A stretch of 64,000 nt of DNA, taken from Alphaproteobacteria bacterium. GTDB taxonomy: Bacteria > Pseudomonadota > Alphaproteobacteria > Rs-D84. Position numbers and translations under genes: made by a program. The stretch's first letter is position 1. Every line of letters starts with the position of its first letter. The stretch covers positions 62,001-126,000 of the forward strand of contig JAFVSL010000008.1 in the NCBI GenBank assembly GCA_017503725.1. Reading direction: 5' to 3'. Of this stretch, positions 1 through 8,579 are shown piece after piece. The notes below the pieces were generated by a model. That model made no database searches, was not told the origin of the DNA, and saw only the letters and a list, made by a program, of their open reading frames with translations.

Positions 1-1
1 A

Positions 2-160
2 ACATTGTTGGCGATGTTGGGATTGTTCCTGTTCAGTGGCGAAGTGTTGCGCGAATTTGCAATTGCAATGACATTCAGTATCGTTATGGGAACATTTACA
101 AGTATTTATATTTCTAATGTGGTGTTGTTGAATTTCGACCTGCGTGGGGATAATAAATAA
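2..160 (+). CDS. secF: SecF, C-terminal fragment (gene runs off the left edge)
   Basis: Reading frame 2 is open from the window edge to TAA at 158-160 and gives 52 residues. It has the last SecF membrane helix, with the phrases LFSGEVLREFAIAMTF and GTFTSIYIS followed by a short hydrophilic tail. In the family, SecF is an inner-membrane partner of SecD in the proton-driven step of Sec export. The terminal G-E-V-L-R and the G-T-[FY]-[TS]-S-I-Y-I-[SA] pattern are characteristic of SecF/SecD sixth helices. The start is outside the window. The short length limits certainty, and a fused SecDF cannot be excluded. Confidence 0.8.
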   Translation, partial: TLLAMLGLFLFSGEVLREFAIAMTFSIVMGTFTSIYISNVVLLNFDLRGDNK

Positions 161-202
161 CAAACGTTAAGCGCGTGCGTCACAATCGGCCAAGGGGGAA
201 AG

Positions 203-1711
203 ATGATGAGAATGCTGAATAAAATCATAGTGGTGCTTGTTTCTATTTTGATGGTTGGTGGCGCGCGCGCGGATGGTCTGTTTTTCCCAGATGAACCGGT
301 TCAAGATGGTATTCAGGTTTTTGAAGTGTCAAAAACATTTGCCGAAATTTATGAAAAACTGGATGATATAAACTGGGCCGGCAAGAATATAAATATTGCC
401 ATTGAAAGTCTGGAAAACCTGAACAAAAATGCGCATATCGCGGCGACCGATGAACGTGTCGTTTTGGTATGGGGGGATGAAATTGTCGCAAACTATCCAC
501 GTCCCGCGGCACGTGACTGGGCGGGGTTTGGCGAAATAACAACGGCGTTGGTTTTGCGTATGCGGGCAATGGATGCAAATTTGCGCGCAATGTCGGAAAG
601 TGCCCTGTACCAGGCGGTTATTTCGGCACTGATGCGGGGAATTGATGAAAATGGGCGATATGTTTATTCGCGTGCGGCCGAAATTACCGAAGATGGACGA
701 TTGCTGACCAGTGTGGGCCTGGAAGGGGCGCGGGATGCACGTGGAAACTTCCGCGTTGCCGGTATTTTCAAAGATGGGCCCGCCGATGTCGCCGGAATAC
801 GCGCCGGGGATTTAATTTCGCAAATAAATGGCGCGCCGGTCGCAAATATGTCTGATGCAGATGTTGCGGCGGCAATGTCTGGATTTAATTCGGGTACGGC
901 AAAGATTAGATTATTGACACCATCGGGGGCGCGTGATGTTGTGTTGCGCCGTGCAACGGTGGTGGTGGCGGATTCTGATATTATTCATCGTTCGGGTGAT
1001 AATGGCGGTATCTTGGAAATTGTTGTTCATCGTGTGTCAGATAATGCGGTTGCAATTGTTAACGAGGCCCTGGCACGATATGCAGATGCGTCTGGAATTA
1101 TCTTGGACCTGCGGTCGGCGACGGGGGATGATGAACGGGCGGCGGCAAAACTGGCGGGGTTATTTATTGGGGCAAAACCCGTTATGCGTATTAAAGAAAC
1201 CGCCCTGGACGAGGTCGAAGTGGTCCCCGGTGGTAATGCCGTAACCGATGCGCCAATGGTTGTGGTTATGTCTAATATGACGCGCGGCACCGCCGAGGCA
1301 ATCGCGGCCGCGATGTATGAAAATGCACGTGGTGTGTTGATTGGGACGCCGACGGCGGGAAATGCCAGAATTGCATCAAAAATTGATTTAAGTAATGGTG
1401 GCGCGTTGGAGGTGCTGAACAAATCTTTGAAAACCGGGGCGGGGCGCGTACTGGATGGACGTGGGGTATTTCCGATTGTATGTTTGTCTAATATTCGCAC
1501 CACGCAACAACAGAATGCATTTTTCCTGAACGTGTTAAATAATGATTTTAATGCCCAGGACTTTAACAAAGATGCGGGTATAAATCCAGAATCTGTGCGT
1601 CGGGGATGTCCGGTTATCGTTAATGGCGCGGACGAAGATGCAATAGCGGCGGCGGTGTCGGCCAAGATTTTAACGGATAAAAAAGTCTATAACAGGTTAA
1701 TCGCAGAATAA
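203..1711 (+). CDS. S41 (C-terminal processing) peptidase homologue with PDZ domain, catalytic dyad apparently lost
   Basis: The 502-residue protein has an N-terminal signal peptide (about 1-23, ending ARA). A PDZ domain lies at about 180-250 (AGIRAGDLISQING) and a C-terminal S41 fold follows. The GGGGG Shine-Dalgarno 5 nt upstream supports ATG 203. In CtpA/Tsp enzymes the nucleophile lies in S-A-S-E and the general base Lys in F-G-K-G. A gap-free alignment of this region puts Gly362 (in TRGTAEAI) at the Ser position and Asn387 (in TAGNAR) at the Lys position, while the following Glu is kept. The protein is therefore probably periplasmic and PDZ-bearing but not a conventional Ser/Lys protease. 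It lies just after secF. A binding or scaffold role is inference. Confidence 0.8.
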   Translation: MMRMLNKIIVVLVSILMVGGARADGLFFPDEPVQDGIQVFEVSKTFAEIYEKLDDINWAGKNINIAIESLENLNKNAHIAATDERVVLVWGDEIVANYPRPAARDWAGFGEITTALVLRMRAMDANLRAMSESALYQAVISALMRGIDENGRYVYSRAAEITEDGRLLTSVGLEGARDARGNFRVAGIFKDGPADVAGIRAGDLISQINGAPVANMSDADVAAAMSGFNSGTAKIRLLTPSGARDVVLRRATVVVADSDIIHRSGDNGGILEIVVHRVSDNAVAIVNEALARYADASGIILDLRSATGDDERAAAKLAGLFIGAKPVMRIKETALDEVEVVPGGNAVTDAPMVVVMSNMTRGTAEAIAAAMYENARGVLIGTPTAGNARIASKIDLSNGGALEVLNKSLKTGAGRVLDGRGVFPIVCLSNIRTTQQQNAFFLNVLNNDFNAQDFNKDAGINPESVRRGCPVIVNGADEDAIAAAVSAKILTDKKVYNRLIAE

Positions 1712-1730
1712 AAAACACGGGGTGTGGAAA

Positions 1731-2408
1731 ATGTTTTTAACAAAAAATAATGAAATGCTGTGGCGACGTTTGGCGTGGGGCACGCTGGTAACGGCGATGT
1801 TGGTGCTGATGGGGGTGTGTTGTTTGGATGCGCCAATTTATGCCATAACACGTGGTATTGGTAATTGGGGAATATGGGTATTTTTGGGACGCGTATTTGA
1901 TGCGAAAATTTGGATTCTGGTATCGATGATTATTTTTGCCGTTTATGGGGTAAAAAGATTAGTAAAAACAATAGAATCAATACAGGATAAAAGAATCCAG
2001 TTCAAGTTTTTGGATATTTTAAAAGAAACATTCGTAAAAACAAAGACTAGTCACGCGTTCTTGATACTAAATAGCGTCTTTTGGGCCAGTGCCATTGTAT
2101 GGGTATTAAAGGTTATTATTGCGCGTCTGCGGCCGGTGTTTGTTATGTCGGGGATTATTCCAGAATTTGACAGGTTTACATGGGCGTGGCATTCGATGCC
2201 ATCGGGGCATACGACGGTGACATTTGCGGGACTGGTTATGATTGGGATGTTGGCGCCGAAATATAAACCGTTAACCTGGACATTGGCGGTGATTGTTGGT
2301 GCGTCGCGTATATTTATTGGTGCACATTGGTTCAGTGATGTTATCTTGGGGGCGTTTATTGGTATGGTTATCGCCGACGTTGTAAAATGGTTATTGATGA
2401 AGAAATAA
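1731..2408 (+). CDS. PAP2-family membrane phosphatase
   Basis: This integral membrane protein of about 225 aa has the three phosphatase signature blocks of the PAP2 superfamily: K-x6-R-P (KVIIARLRP), P-S-G-H (SMPSGHTTV) and S-R-x5-H-x3-D (SRIFIGAHWFSD). Family members dephosphorylate lipid pyrophosphates or phosphates such as undecaprenyl-PP, PA or lipid A, so the substrate here is open. An in-frame GTG at 1722 lengthens the protein by three residues but lacks an SD. ATG 1731 is preceded by GGGG at 8 nt and is preferred. The gene follows the S41 homologue by about 20 nt and probably shares its transcript. A strong terminator follows. Confidence 0.85.
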   Translation: MFLTKNNEMLWRRLAWGTLVTAMLVLMGVCCLDAPIYAITRGIGNWGIWVFLGRVFDAKIWILVSMIIFAVYGVKRLVKTIESIQDKRIQFKFLDILKETFVKTKTSHAFLILNSVFWASAIVWVLKVIIARLRPVFVMSGIIPEFDRFTWAWHSMPSGHTTVTFAGLVMIGMLAPKYKPLTWTLAVIVGASRIFIGAHWFSDVILGAFIGMVIADVVKWLLMKK

Positions 2409-2434
2409 AAAATCCCGCGTTTCGCGGGATTTTT
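2407..2434 (+). terminator. Intrinsic terminator after the PAP2 gene
   Basis: The stem ATCCCGCG/CGCGGGAT has a TTT loop, with A-rich sequence before and TTTTT after. Essentially the same hairpin core recurs after 8478 and 59300, and CCATTTG-loop variants end several other genes, so it is a stock terminator of this genome. Confidence 0.85.
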
Positions 2435-2558
2435 AGTGGTGAGCCGCAAGTGGCTGGTGGAGAGTTCCGGTGTGCGGCGAATGCCGCACATCATAGTGCT
2501 TCTACTCTACACTTATGGCTTACCACTAATCACTAAGATAAACTTTTGTTTATCTTAG
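2435..2558. repeat. Palindromic intergenic repeat, copy R1 (partner at 59336)
   Basis: Long imperfect inverted repeat. The left arm AGTGGTGAGCC...GTGG pairs with the right arm CTCTACACTTATGGCTTACC, and a tip hairpin TGCGGCGAATGCCGCA is at about 2476-2492. A second hairpin at 2533-2558 has a perfect 11-bp stem (CTAAGATAAAC/GTTTATCTTAG) and a TTTT tetraloop. The same elements in the same order recur at 59336-59425, again directly after the ATCCCGCG terminator and ahead of a Cys-rich exported-protein cluster. No ORF is credible inside it. It could be a REP/MITE-like element or a processed RNA; the sequence alone does not decide. Confidence 0.7.
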
Positions 2559-2564
2559 TTTCTT

Positions 2565-2594
2565 TTGTGCTTAACATATTGAAAATTGTATAAA
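2565..2594 (+). promoter_or_regulatory. Candidate promoter for the 2756-4077 cluster
   Basis: TTGTGC (2565-2570), 18 nt, TATAAA (2589-2594). Unlike the other Cys-rich clusters, no attenuator leader follows. The roughly 150-nt untranslated stretch holds only two copies of TGCCGAATCYAAAC (2611-2624 and 2696-2709). Confidence 0.4.
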
Positions 2595-2755
2595 AAAATC
2601 AAAAAAATACTGCCGAATCCAAACGGTCCTTTTATATCAACAATACTTACAACGATTTTAACTTGAAAATCCGGGCTTTGTCAATGTGAAAAATATGCCG
2701 AATCTAAACCACCGTTTTCCTAAGAGATCGCAGATTCAAAAAAGGGAGAGGATAT

Positions 2756-3220
2756 ATGATAAAAAAATTGTTTTTGGTGATTGGGTTCGTGTTGGCAGTG
2801 TCGCCAGTATGGGCGGTGCCACAGCTGGCACGTTTTGCGGACCCGTCTAAGGATAGTTTTGAGATAGGTTCTGGGTATTTTCCCAATCAGATGATGCATG
2901 TATACTATACAGAGTTTCAATCAGGTACCCCAAATCAAGCGGTTGTTCAGGGTAGGTGTGCAGCTGTGTCGGGGTCGGCGTATGACACAAAACAAATTGT
3001 GGAATTAAAAAATGAGGCAACCGCTTATGCGAACAAATATTGTTGGTGTCAATTGATTTTTCCATTTGTTTCAAGTTATATTTTTTCGCCACTACAACGC
3101 GACCCTGGTGGTGCGATGGATTTTCCTAATGCGGCGGTTTGTTCACGGTATTGCGCATTAAACTGTGTGAATAATGTGGAGCTTTTTTATTATCAGCCGA
3201 TGGATTTGCTTTATAACTAG
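2756..3220 (+). CDS. Small exported Cys-rich protein, family A (CWC type)
   Basis: The 154-aa protein has a clear signal peptide (about 1-21, ending VWA). I do not recognise a named family. It shares with five other proteins in this window the order G-x-C (QGRC), then Y-C-W-C-Q-L-I-F-P-F-V-S at about residues 96-107, then C-x3-C-x3-C (CSRYCALNC). The six cysteines could form three disulfides after Sec export. SD GGGAGAGG lies 5 nt before ATG. It is the first gene of a three-gene run with 3236 and 3766, separated by about 15-nt gaps. Function and final location (periplasm, surface or outside) are unknown. Confidence 0.85.
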   Translation: MIKKLFLVIGFVLAVSPVWAVPQLARFADPSKDSFEIGSGYFPNQMMHVYYTEFQSGTPNQAVVQGRCAAVSGSAYDTKQIVELKNEATAYANKYCWCQLIFPFVSSYIFSPLQRDPGGAMDFPNAAVCSRYCALNCVNNVELFYYQPMDLLYN

Positions 3221-3235
3221 AAAGGGGGGGGAAAG

Positions 3236-3754
3236 ATGAAAAAAATCTTCTTTGTGATTATTATTGGTTATTTTTGTATTGCGGATTCGTATGCGGGGGT
3301 TATGTGTCACAAGACGGGGGCGTTAGGCAATATAAGCGCTGCCACAGTATACTTAAATAAATTTGGCTTTTATTTTGCAACGGGGGCGTTATTGAATCAG
3401 TATCCGATGGTGCACGGGAGCCTGAGTGATGTTACTGCAACTAATACTAAGTCAAAAGTTTTAATTCAGGGAATTTGTGCAACTAATGAAAGCAGTATGC
3501 CTCTTGAATTTAACGAACTTGGTGGGATTGTTACGGATGATACAGATACCCATGGTTGGACCATAAACTGTTGGTGTCAAATGATATATCCATATGTATC
3601 CAAGGTGGTGTTTAATTATTCACTTAATCGGGCACGTACCACGGATGCGGATGCGTGTATGGCGCAATGTACGTCTAAGTGTATTGATAATATGCAGTCA
3701 AGTTCTAGCCTGAGGACTTATTTGCTTATACCATCAGAGATTTTATATCAATAA
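3236..3754 (+). CDS. Small exported Cys-rich protein, family A (CWC type)
   Basis: The 172-aa protein has a signal peptide ending near DSYA (about residue 20). The family A core is QGICA at about 80, N-C-W-C-Q-M-I-Y-P-Y-V-S at about 114-125 and C-x3-C-x3-C (CMAQCTSKC) at about 141-149. A run of eight G residues forms a strong SD just upstream. It resembles its neighbour at 2756 and the 59738/60213 pair in motif order but differs widely between motifs, as expected for diversified paralogues. The tail ends with a hydrophobic-acidic stretch (IPSEILYQ), close to PPSEIIYM in the 59738 protein. Confidence 0.85.
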   Translation: MKKIFFVIIIGYFCIADSYAGVMCHKTGALGNISAATVYLNKFGFYFATGALLNQYPMVHGSLSDVTATNTKSKVLIQGICATNESSMPLEFNELGGIVTDDTDTHGWTINCWCQMIYPYVSKVVFNYSLNRARTTDADACMAQCTSKCIDNMQSSSSLRTYLLIPSEILYQ

Positions 3755-3765
3755 GGGGGGGTAAG

Positions 3766-4077
3766 ATGAAAAAATTTTTGATTTTAGCGTTGTTGGTGCC
3801 CACAATTGCATTGGCCGAAGAACCAACGACAGAGTGTCCAGGATCGATGCAGGCATTAAGCGCACCGGAAATAACATGGTCAACAAGTAAAACGTATGAT
3901 CAGGGGTGGATTCCGCTTGGGACTGGAACGTTGGGATTTGAGGGGCAAAGTTGTCTTGAAATATCGTCAAACCTTGTGTCTTATGCGGTTGCATGCCCGA
4001 TGTATGCGTTGGCGGAAACCGAATATTCCGATGATACCGGGGCTTATAATTTTATAGATGTGTGCCCATTAGAATAA
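3766..4077 (+). CDS. Small exported Cys protein, family B (CPxxM...CxMYA type)
   Basis: The 103-aa protein has a signal peptide about 1-17 (ending ALA). The mature protein opens with E-C-P-G-S-M and closes with A-C-P-M-Y-A followed by Y-S-D-D-T-G-A-Y-N-F-I-D-V-C. Family B members at 24612, 60674 and in part 41478 share this end, and each sits last in a cluster behind family A genes. The near-invariant D-x-x-G-x-Y segment between two cysteines suggests a small disulfide-closed loop. The gene starts 11 nt after the previous stop with SD GGGGGG and ends just before a strong terminator. The family is unrecognised. Confidence 0.8.
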   Translation: MKKFLILALLVPTIALAEEPTTECPGSMQALSAPEITWSTSKTYDQGWIPLGTGTLGFEGQSCLEISSNLVSYAVACPMYALAETEYSDDTGAYNFIDVCPLE

Positions 4078-4091
4078 TTATAATTTAAAAA

Positions 4092-4124
4092 AACAGGGCG
4101 ATAAATTTATCGCCTGTTTTTTTT
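4092..4124 (+). terminator. Intrinsic terminator after the first Cys-rich cluster
   Basis: The stem CAGG(g)CGATAAA/TTTATCGCCTG is followed by eight T. It separates the cluster from ftsK. Confidence 0.85.
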
Positions 4125-4150
4125 GCAAATTTTGTGATAAAATGCGCATT

Positions 4151-6397
4151 ATGAAAAAGCAATCAAAGATTTTGCCCGATCGTATGTCGGGGGCGTTGAA
4201 AAGTTTGGCGGTGCGCGTGTTTGGCGCGGGCCTGGTGGTGCTGGGGGCGTGTTTGGTGGTGGCGTTGTTCTTTCACAACCCGTATCTGGATGGGTTTGCG
4301 GCCGCGGGCACATATGGCGATCAGTCGGTATTGGGCCAAATTGTTGGATTTTTGCGTTATGGAATTGGTTTTGTGCCAACATTGTTTGTTTTGCTTTGTA
4401 TGATGCGGGGCGGGCTGGCGTTGGCAATTAATTGGGGGGATGATACCACGCCCGAATACAACATTTTACGTGGTTTTATCGCAACGTTTTTTGGGGCGGC
4501 GGGATTTGGTTTGATTGCGCCATCGGGAACGTTCGGTGGTTTGGCCGGTGCGATTGTTGCAAATGATTTGGGTGGTTTAATTGGTGGCGTGTGGTCTGTG
4601 TTGGTTGGTCTGGTATGTGTGGCGGTGTTTATGGTTATGGGGGCGATGCTGTTGCATATTAAATGGTCGCACGTTGTGATGGTTGCGCGTCGCGCGTGGT
4701 ATGTGGTGCGATGGGTATTGGCGGCGTTCCATTTGACGTCTATGCCGGCCAAGGCCGATTATCAAGAACAAGCAGAAGAAGATGTCGAAGAGGCAGAAGA
4801 AGAAACGGACACGGAACCAAAGAAGCGTGCATCGCGCAAACGTCCAACCCGCGCAATCAGTGCGCCCGTCGCCGCGGCGGTGGCGCGTCCCGCGATTGCA
4901 ATGGGGGATTATCCGTTGCCGGATCCAAAGTTCTTGGAAAAATCAAACTTTGGTAAATGCGTTGTGACGCCGGAACTGAAACAAAATGCCAAGAATATGG
5001 AGGTGCACTTTGCACAATATGGTGTCCACGGACACGTTGTTGGGATTAAGCCGGGGCCGGTTGTAACGCTGTACGAATTTATGCCAGATGAAGGCACGCG
5101 TATGACGGATGTTAATAAAACCGTGACCGATATGGTGCGTGCAATGGCGACGGAAAATATTCGTATTGCACATATTCCGCGTACGCAACTGATTGGTGTT
5201 GAAATGGTAAATCTGAACCGGCAAACGGTGCGCTATCGCGGGCTGATTGATAATCCGTTGTTCACAGAATCCAAGTATAAAATCCCATTGGCTTTGGGTG
5301 TGGATATTGGCGGAAATCCAATGTACTTTGATTTGGCAAAAATGCCACATATGCTGATTGCGGGACGTACGGGTTCGGGCAAGTCTGTGTTTGTACAATC
5401 ATTGATTACATCTGTTGTGTATCATTTTACGCCGGACAAGTGTAAATTGATGATTATTGACCCAAAGGGGGTTGATTTTGGATTCTGGGATGAAATTCCG
5501 CACCTGATTACGCCGATTGTAAAACTGGATCCGGCGGCGGCAGTTAATGCGTTGAAATGGGCGGTGCGCGAAATGGAAGAGCGCTATAAACAATTACAAG
5601 TTCTTAACGCGCGCAATATCGAAAGTTATAACGAAATGGCGGCGGAAAAACGTGCGTCTGGTGAAAAATTAACCAAACAGGTGGCCGTTGGTACAGATGA
5701 AGAAACCGGTGAATTGCTATTCGAAACCCAGGAAATAGATTTGTCTGATATGCCATATATTGTCATTATTATTGACGAGGTGGCAGATTTGATGAGCCTG
5801 GCCCGGAAAGAGGTCGAAGCCTGTGTTCAGCGTATCGCGCAAAAGGCACGTGCGGCCGGTATCCACCTGGTGATGGCGACACAGCGACCAGACGCGACCA
5901 CAATTACCGGTGTTATCAAGGCGAATTTCCCAACACGCGTTTCTTTCCAGGCGCGCAGCCGTATCGACAGTACAACGTGCCTGGGCGAGGGCGGGGCAGA
6001 AAACCTGCTGGCGATGGGGGATATGTTATTTAGCGAGGCCGGACGTATCCCGGTTCGTATCCACGGTGCGTTTATTGCCGATGATGAATTAACGAAAATT
6101 GGTAATTTCTTGCGTGCGCAAGGGACCCCAGAATATGCCGCCGGTGTTACCGATGGCGAAGAAATGGTGGCGGGCGCCGCGCCGGCACCATCCGCAGCAG
6201 AGGTTAAAGCGGAAAAGAATGCCGACCTTTATGAACAGGCCAAAGAAGTTGTTATTCGTGATAAAAAACCAACTATTTCATACGTTCAGCGTCGCCTGGG
6301 GGTTGGATATAACAAGGCCGCCGGCTTTATCGAACGGATGGAGCAAGAAGGAATTGTTAGCGCACCCGATGCTAGTGGCAAGCGACAGGTTTTGTAA
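4151..6397 (+). CDS. ftsK: DNA translocase FtsK
   Basis: The protein has about 748 aa. N-terminal hydrophobic helices (about 15-180) are followed by a short acidic/basic linker and a RecA-like motor. Walker A GRTGSGKS is at about 405 and Walker B VIIIDEVADL at about 537. The C-terminal gamma winged helix (YVQRRLGVGYNKAAGFIERME) reads KOPS sites. In the family it anchors at the septum and pumps DNA during chromosome dimer resolution. The linker is short for FtsK. ATG 4142 is also in frame, but a -10-like TAAAAT at 4138-4143 with a 7-nt gap to ATG 4151 and no SD suggests a leaderless start at 4151. Confidence 0.95.
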   Translation: MKKQSKILPDRMSGALKSLAVRVFGAGLVVLGACLVVALFFHNPYLDGFAAAGTYGDQSVLGQIVGFLRYGIGFVPTLFVLLCMMRGGLALAINWGDDTTPEYNILRGFIATFFGAAGFGLIAPSGTFGGLAGAIVANDLGGLIGGVWSVLVGLVCVAVFMVMGAMLLHIKWSHVVMVARRAWYVVRWVLAAFHLTSMPAKADYQEQAEEDVEEAEEETDTEPKKRASRKRPTRAISAPVAAAVARPAIAMGDYPLPDPKFLEKSNFGKCVVTPELKQNAKNMEVHFAQYGVHGHVVGIKPGPVVTLYEFMPDEGTRMTDVNKTVTDMVRAMATENIRIAHIPRTQLIGVEMVNLNRQTVRYRGLIDNPLFTESKYKIPLALGVDIGGNPMYFDLAKMPHMLIAGRTGSGKSVFVQSLITSVVYHFTPDKCKLMIIDPKGVDFGFWDEIPHLITPIVKLDPAAAVNALKWAVREMEERYKQLQVLNARNIESYNEMAAEKRASGEKLTKQVAVGTDEETGELLFETQEIDLSDMPYIVIIIDEVADLMSLARKEVEACVQRIAQKARAAGIHLVMATQRPDATTITGVIKANFPTRVSFQARSRIDSTTCLGEGGAENLLAMGDMLFSEAGRIPVRIHGAFIADDELTKIGNFLRAQGTPEYAAGVTDGEEMVAGAAPAPSAAEVKAEKNADLYEQAKEVVIRDKKPTISYVQRRLGVGYNKAAGFIERMEQEGIVSAPDASGKRQVL

Positions 6398-6432
6398 TGT
6401 GGAAAACGCTTTTATAACCGTGGGGTTTATGG

Positions 6433-6438
6433 TATAAT
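6433..6438 (+). promoter_or_regulatory. Extended -10 promoter for the 6461 barrel gene
   Basis: TATGGTATAAT ends at 6438 with only a weak TTTTAT at the -35 position. An AAAGGAG SD follows before ATG 6461. Confidence 0.5.
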
Positions 6439-6460
6439 TTAAGGCAAAAGGAGTTATATA

Positions 6461-7705
6461 ATGAATAAGGTTTTATCTTGTTTTGCAATGCTGGTGGCGG
6501 CGTTTGGTATTGGGACCGCGGATGCCGCAACTAACTTTGGCGCACGTGGCGCATCCAGTGCCGATTTAACAAGTGCGCCCGCCACACGTACACGTGAAAA
6601 TGTAAACTATCAAAAATATCAGACACGTACAACAACACGTACGTATAAACAGTCTGATGGTGGGGATTTATATTATTCGGCCCCAACAAAACGCAGTGAC
6701 CTGTATAAACAATATGATGCGGCAAAATCGTCTTCGGCACGTGCCACGAAGACAACGGTGCGCACAACGCGTTCAGAAAAAATCGTAAACAAATTAAATC
6801 GTAAATATTATTTGGCACATCCATTTTTCCAGCCATTGGGTGGAAACTTTGGTTCAATAACCGATTTTTCATATAATCAGAATTCTTTCGATTTTGATTT
6901 GCCATTGACATTGGTAAGTTCTTTGGACCCAGCCCGTCAGATACCTTTTGCGGGTGGTGAGTGGAAATCCAATACGTTTTCAATAAAAGAAGATTTTAGC
7001 TATGGTATTACCGACACGGTTGCGTTGGTCGCAATGGCAAAATATGATATGGCAGATTATGAATTTAAATATGATTTCAGTAATGGCGATGCTGCAAAAT
7101 CAAAGATGGATGATGACAATCTGAATCTCTTTGGTATTGGTGGTCAATGGCGTGTGGTTGATAATGAAAAATGGATTGCGACCGCAATGGCTTTTTATCA
7201 GCACCAGAAAGATTTTGCGAATACTTTGGCGCTGGATTTAAAAGCTGGGTACAAGGTTTCGCGTTCTACAATCTATGGTTTGGTGCGTGGATGGTATTTG
7301 GATTTAGATGAAAATTCATATGGTGCGATTGTTGATAATTCCGAAGAGATATTCTATATCGCGTATGATACCGATGTAAATGATATGTTCTATGTCGAGG
7401 GTGGTTTGGGTGTATTCAGCGTATTGAACCAGGATTGGACATTAAATGTCGAGGGGGTCTTTGGTAACTATGGCTGGCATAACCAGGCGTCGGTCAAGGC
7501 GGCCCTGGGGTGGCAACCAAATGACTGGTTTGCATTGAATTTGTATGCAAAATCATCAATCTATGACAGTGCCGATGACAAAGATTTAAATGTTTATATG
7601 CAACAGGCAGATATGGGATTAAATTCTTTGACACAGATTGGTACAGCTAAAATTGATAAAGCAAATGAAATGTCCCTGGGGGTTCAGGCGATATTCCATT
7701 TCTAG
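6461..7705 (+). CDS. Outer-membrane beta-barrel protein with Thr/Arg-rich N-terminal region
   Basis: The 414-aa protein has a signal peptide about 1-23 (ending ADA). A low-complexity Thr/Arg/Tyr-rich stretch (about 40-110, repeated TRTTTRT-like pieces) is followed by alternating hydrophobic strands. The C-terminal residue is Phe (IFHF), typical of BAM-assembled barrels. Aromatic girdle residues and short turns recur, but I cannot assign a specific porin family. It has its own extended -10 promoter and is followed by a second barrel gene, so the pair may work together in the outer membrane. Function is not determined from sequence. Confidence 0.75.
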   Translation: MNKVLSCFAMLVAAFGIGTADAATNFGARGASSADLTSAPATRTRENVNYQKYQTRTTTRTYKQSDGGDLYYSAPTKRSDLYKQYDAAKSSSARATKTTVRTTRSEKIVNKLNRKYYLAHPFFQPLGGNFGSITDFSYNQNSFDFDLPLTLVSSLDPARQIPFAGGEWKSNTFSIKEDFSYGITDTVALVAMAKYDMADYEFKYDFSNGDAAKSKMDDDNLNLFGIGGQWRVVDNEKWIATAMAFYQHQKDFANTLALDLKAGYKVSRSTIYGLVRGWYLDLDENSYGAIVDNSEEIFYIAYDTDVNDMFYVEGGLGVFSVLNQDWTLNVEGVFGNYGWHNQASVKAALGWQPNDWFALNLYAKSSIYDSADDKDLNVYMQQADMGLNSLTQIGTAKIDKANEMSLGVQAIFHF

Positions 7706-7717
7706 GAATCTAATTCA

Positions 7718-7742
7718 TAACCGTCCCCGTTAATGGGGGCGG
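7718..7742 (+). terminator. GC-rich hairpin between the two barrel genes
   Basis: CCGTCCCC/GGGGGCGG stem with a GTTAAT loop. The following sequence is AT-rich (ATATTAT) but not a clean T-tract, so it may be a weak terminator or an mRNA-stability hairpin. Confidence 0.45.
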
Positions 7743-7776
7743 TATATTATCTTAAATCGGAGAGAGGATTTTAATC

Positions 7777-8478
7777 ATGCGAAAAATTTTATCGGCGTTT
7801 TTATGCGGGGCGTTTTTGTTCGGTTCGGCAAATGCAAATTCTTTGGAATTTGATACGTCAGATCCACTGTATATGCCACGCGCAGAGGAAATTTTATCTG
7901 AATCAACAGTATCTTTGGGGCACGATATTTTGCGTTTTGGTGAAAAGTTGTCCTATGGATTAAATGACAGATTAACAATTTCTGCGAATACACATTATCA
8001 AATAGATTTTTCCGGTACCGATGATGGGTTTACCAGTACGGATTTGGGCGGTGTGTATCGCGCGGGTGCATCTGATACATTCGTTTCAGATGTTATATTT
8101 GGATTCAAATTTGGGGGCAGTCGTAATGTTCGTACCCCGTGGTTCGCAGATTCAACATATTATGCCGGTTGGCGTTTTGGGCGCCAGTGGGCGGGCTTGA
8201 CATTGGCGGCAACAATCCAATCGAACTGGATTTTTGATGACTTGCGCGGTATGTCTTATATTGATTTGATGCCAGAGGCGTATTTTAGACTGGATGCCGA
8301 TTGGCGTTTGGGAATGTCTGCAATAATTCGCAAGGCAACAACACCGTCATATAACCAAGAATGGGTTGGAATGAAGGTTGTTCGTCAATTTGGTCGTACG
8401 CAATATGTTGGACATATTGACTATGAATTTGAAGGGGATGATGTGCAGGTTGGGGCGCGCGTAAATATATTATTTTAA
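7777..8478 (+). CDS. Outer-membrane beta-barrel protein
   Basis: The 233-aa protein has a signal peptide about 1-21 (ANA) and then predicted amphipathic strands. It ends in Phe (VNILF), consistent with an 8-10 strand barrel. No catalytic motif is visible. The SD GGAGAGAGG precedes the start. The gene is short for a porin, so an OmpA/OmpW-type or adhesive barrel is possible, without proof. It lies after the 6461 barrel and ends at a strong terminator. Confidence 0.7.
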   Translation: MRKILSAFLCGAFLFGSANANSLEFDTSDPLYMPRAEEILSESTVSLGHDILRFGEKLSYGLNDRLTISANTHYQIDFSGTDDGFTSTDLGGVYRAGASDTFVSDVIFGFKFGGSRNVRTPWFADSTYYAGWRFGRQWAGLTLAATIQSNWIFDDLRGMSYIDLMPEAYFRLDADWRLGMSAIIRKATTPSYNQEWVGMKVVRQFGRTQYVGHIDYEFEGDDVQVGARVNILF

Positions 8479-8506
8479 AAAATCCCGCGGAACGCGGGAT
8501 TTTTTA
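8477..8506 (+). terminator. Intrinsic terminator (ATCCCGCG type)
   Basis: ATCCCGCG GAA CGCGGGAT followed by TTTTT. Confidence 0.85.
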
Positions 8507-8546
8507 TGAGATATGTGACATGAATATTTATAACAGTAAAAAATAT

Positions 8547-8575
8547 TTGTAATCTGTTTATAGATTGTGTATAAT
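8547..8575 (+). promoter_or_regulatory. Promoter of leader copy 1
   Basis: TTGTAA (8547-8552), 17 nt, TATAAT (8570-8575). Transcription would begin a few bases before the conserved leader core. Confidence 0.75.
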
Positions 8576-8579
8576 TTGC

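Noticed and set aside
1027-1665. 212-codon frame opposite the S41 gene
   Set aside because: Shadow of a GC-biased coding region; low-complexity Ala/Ser/Thr translation without SD or homology.
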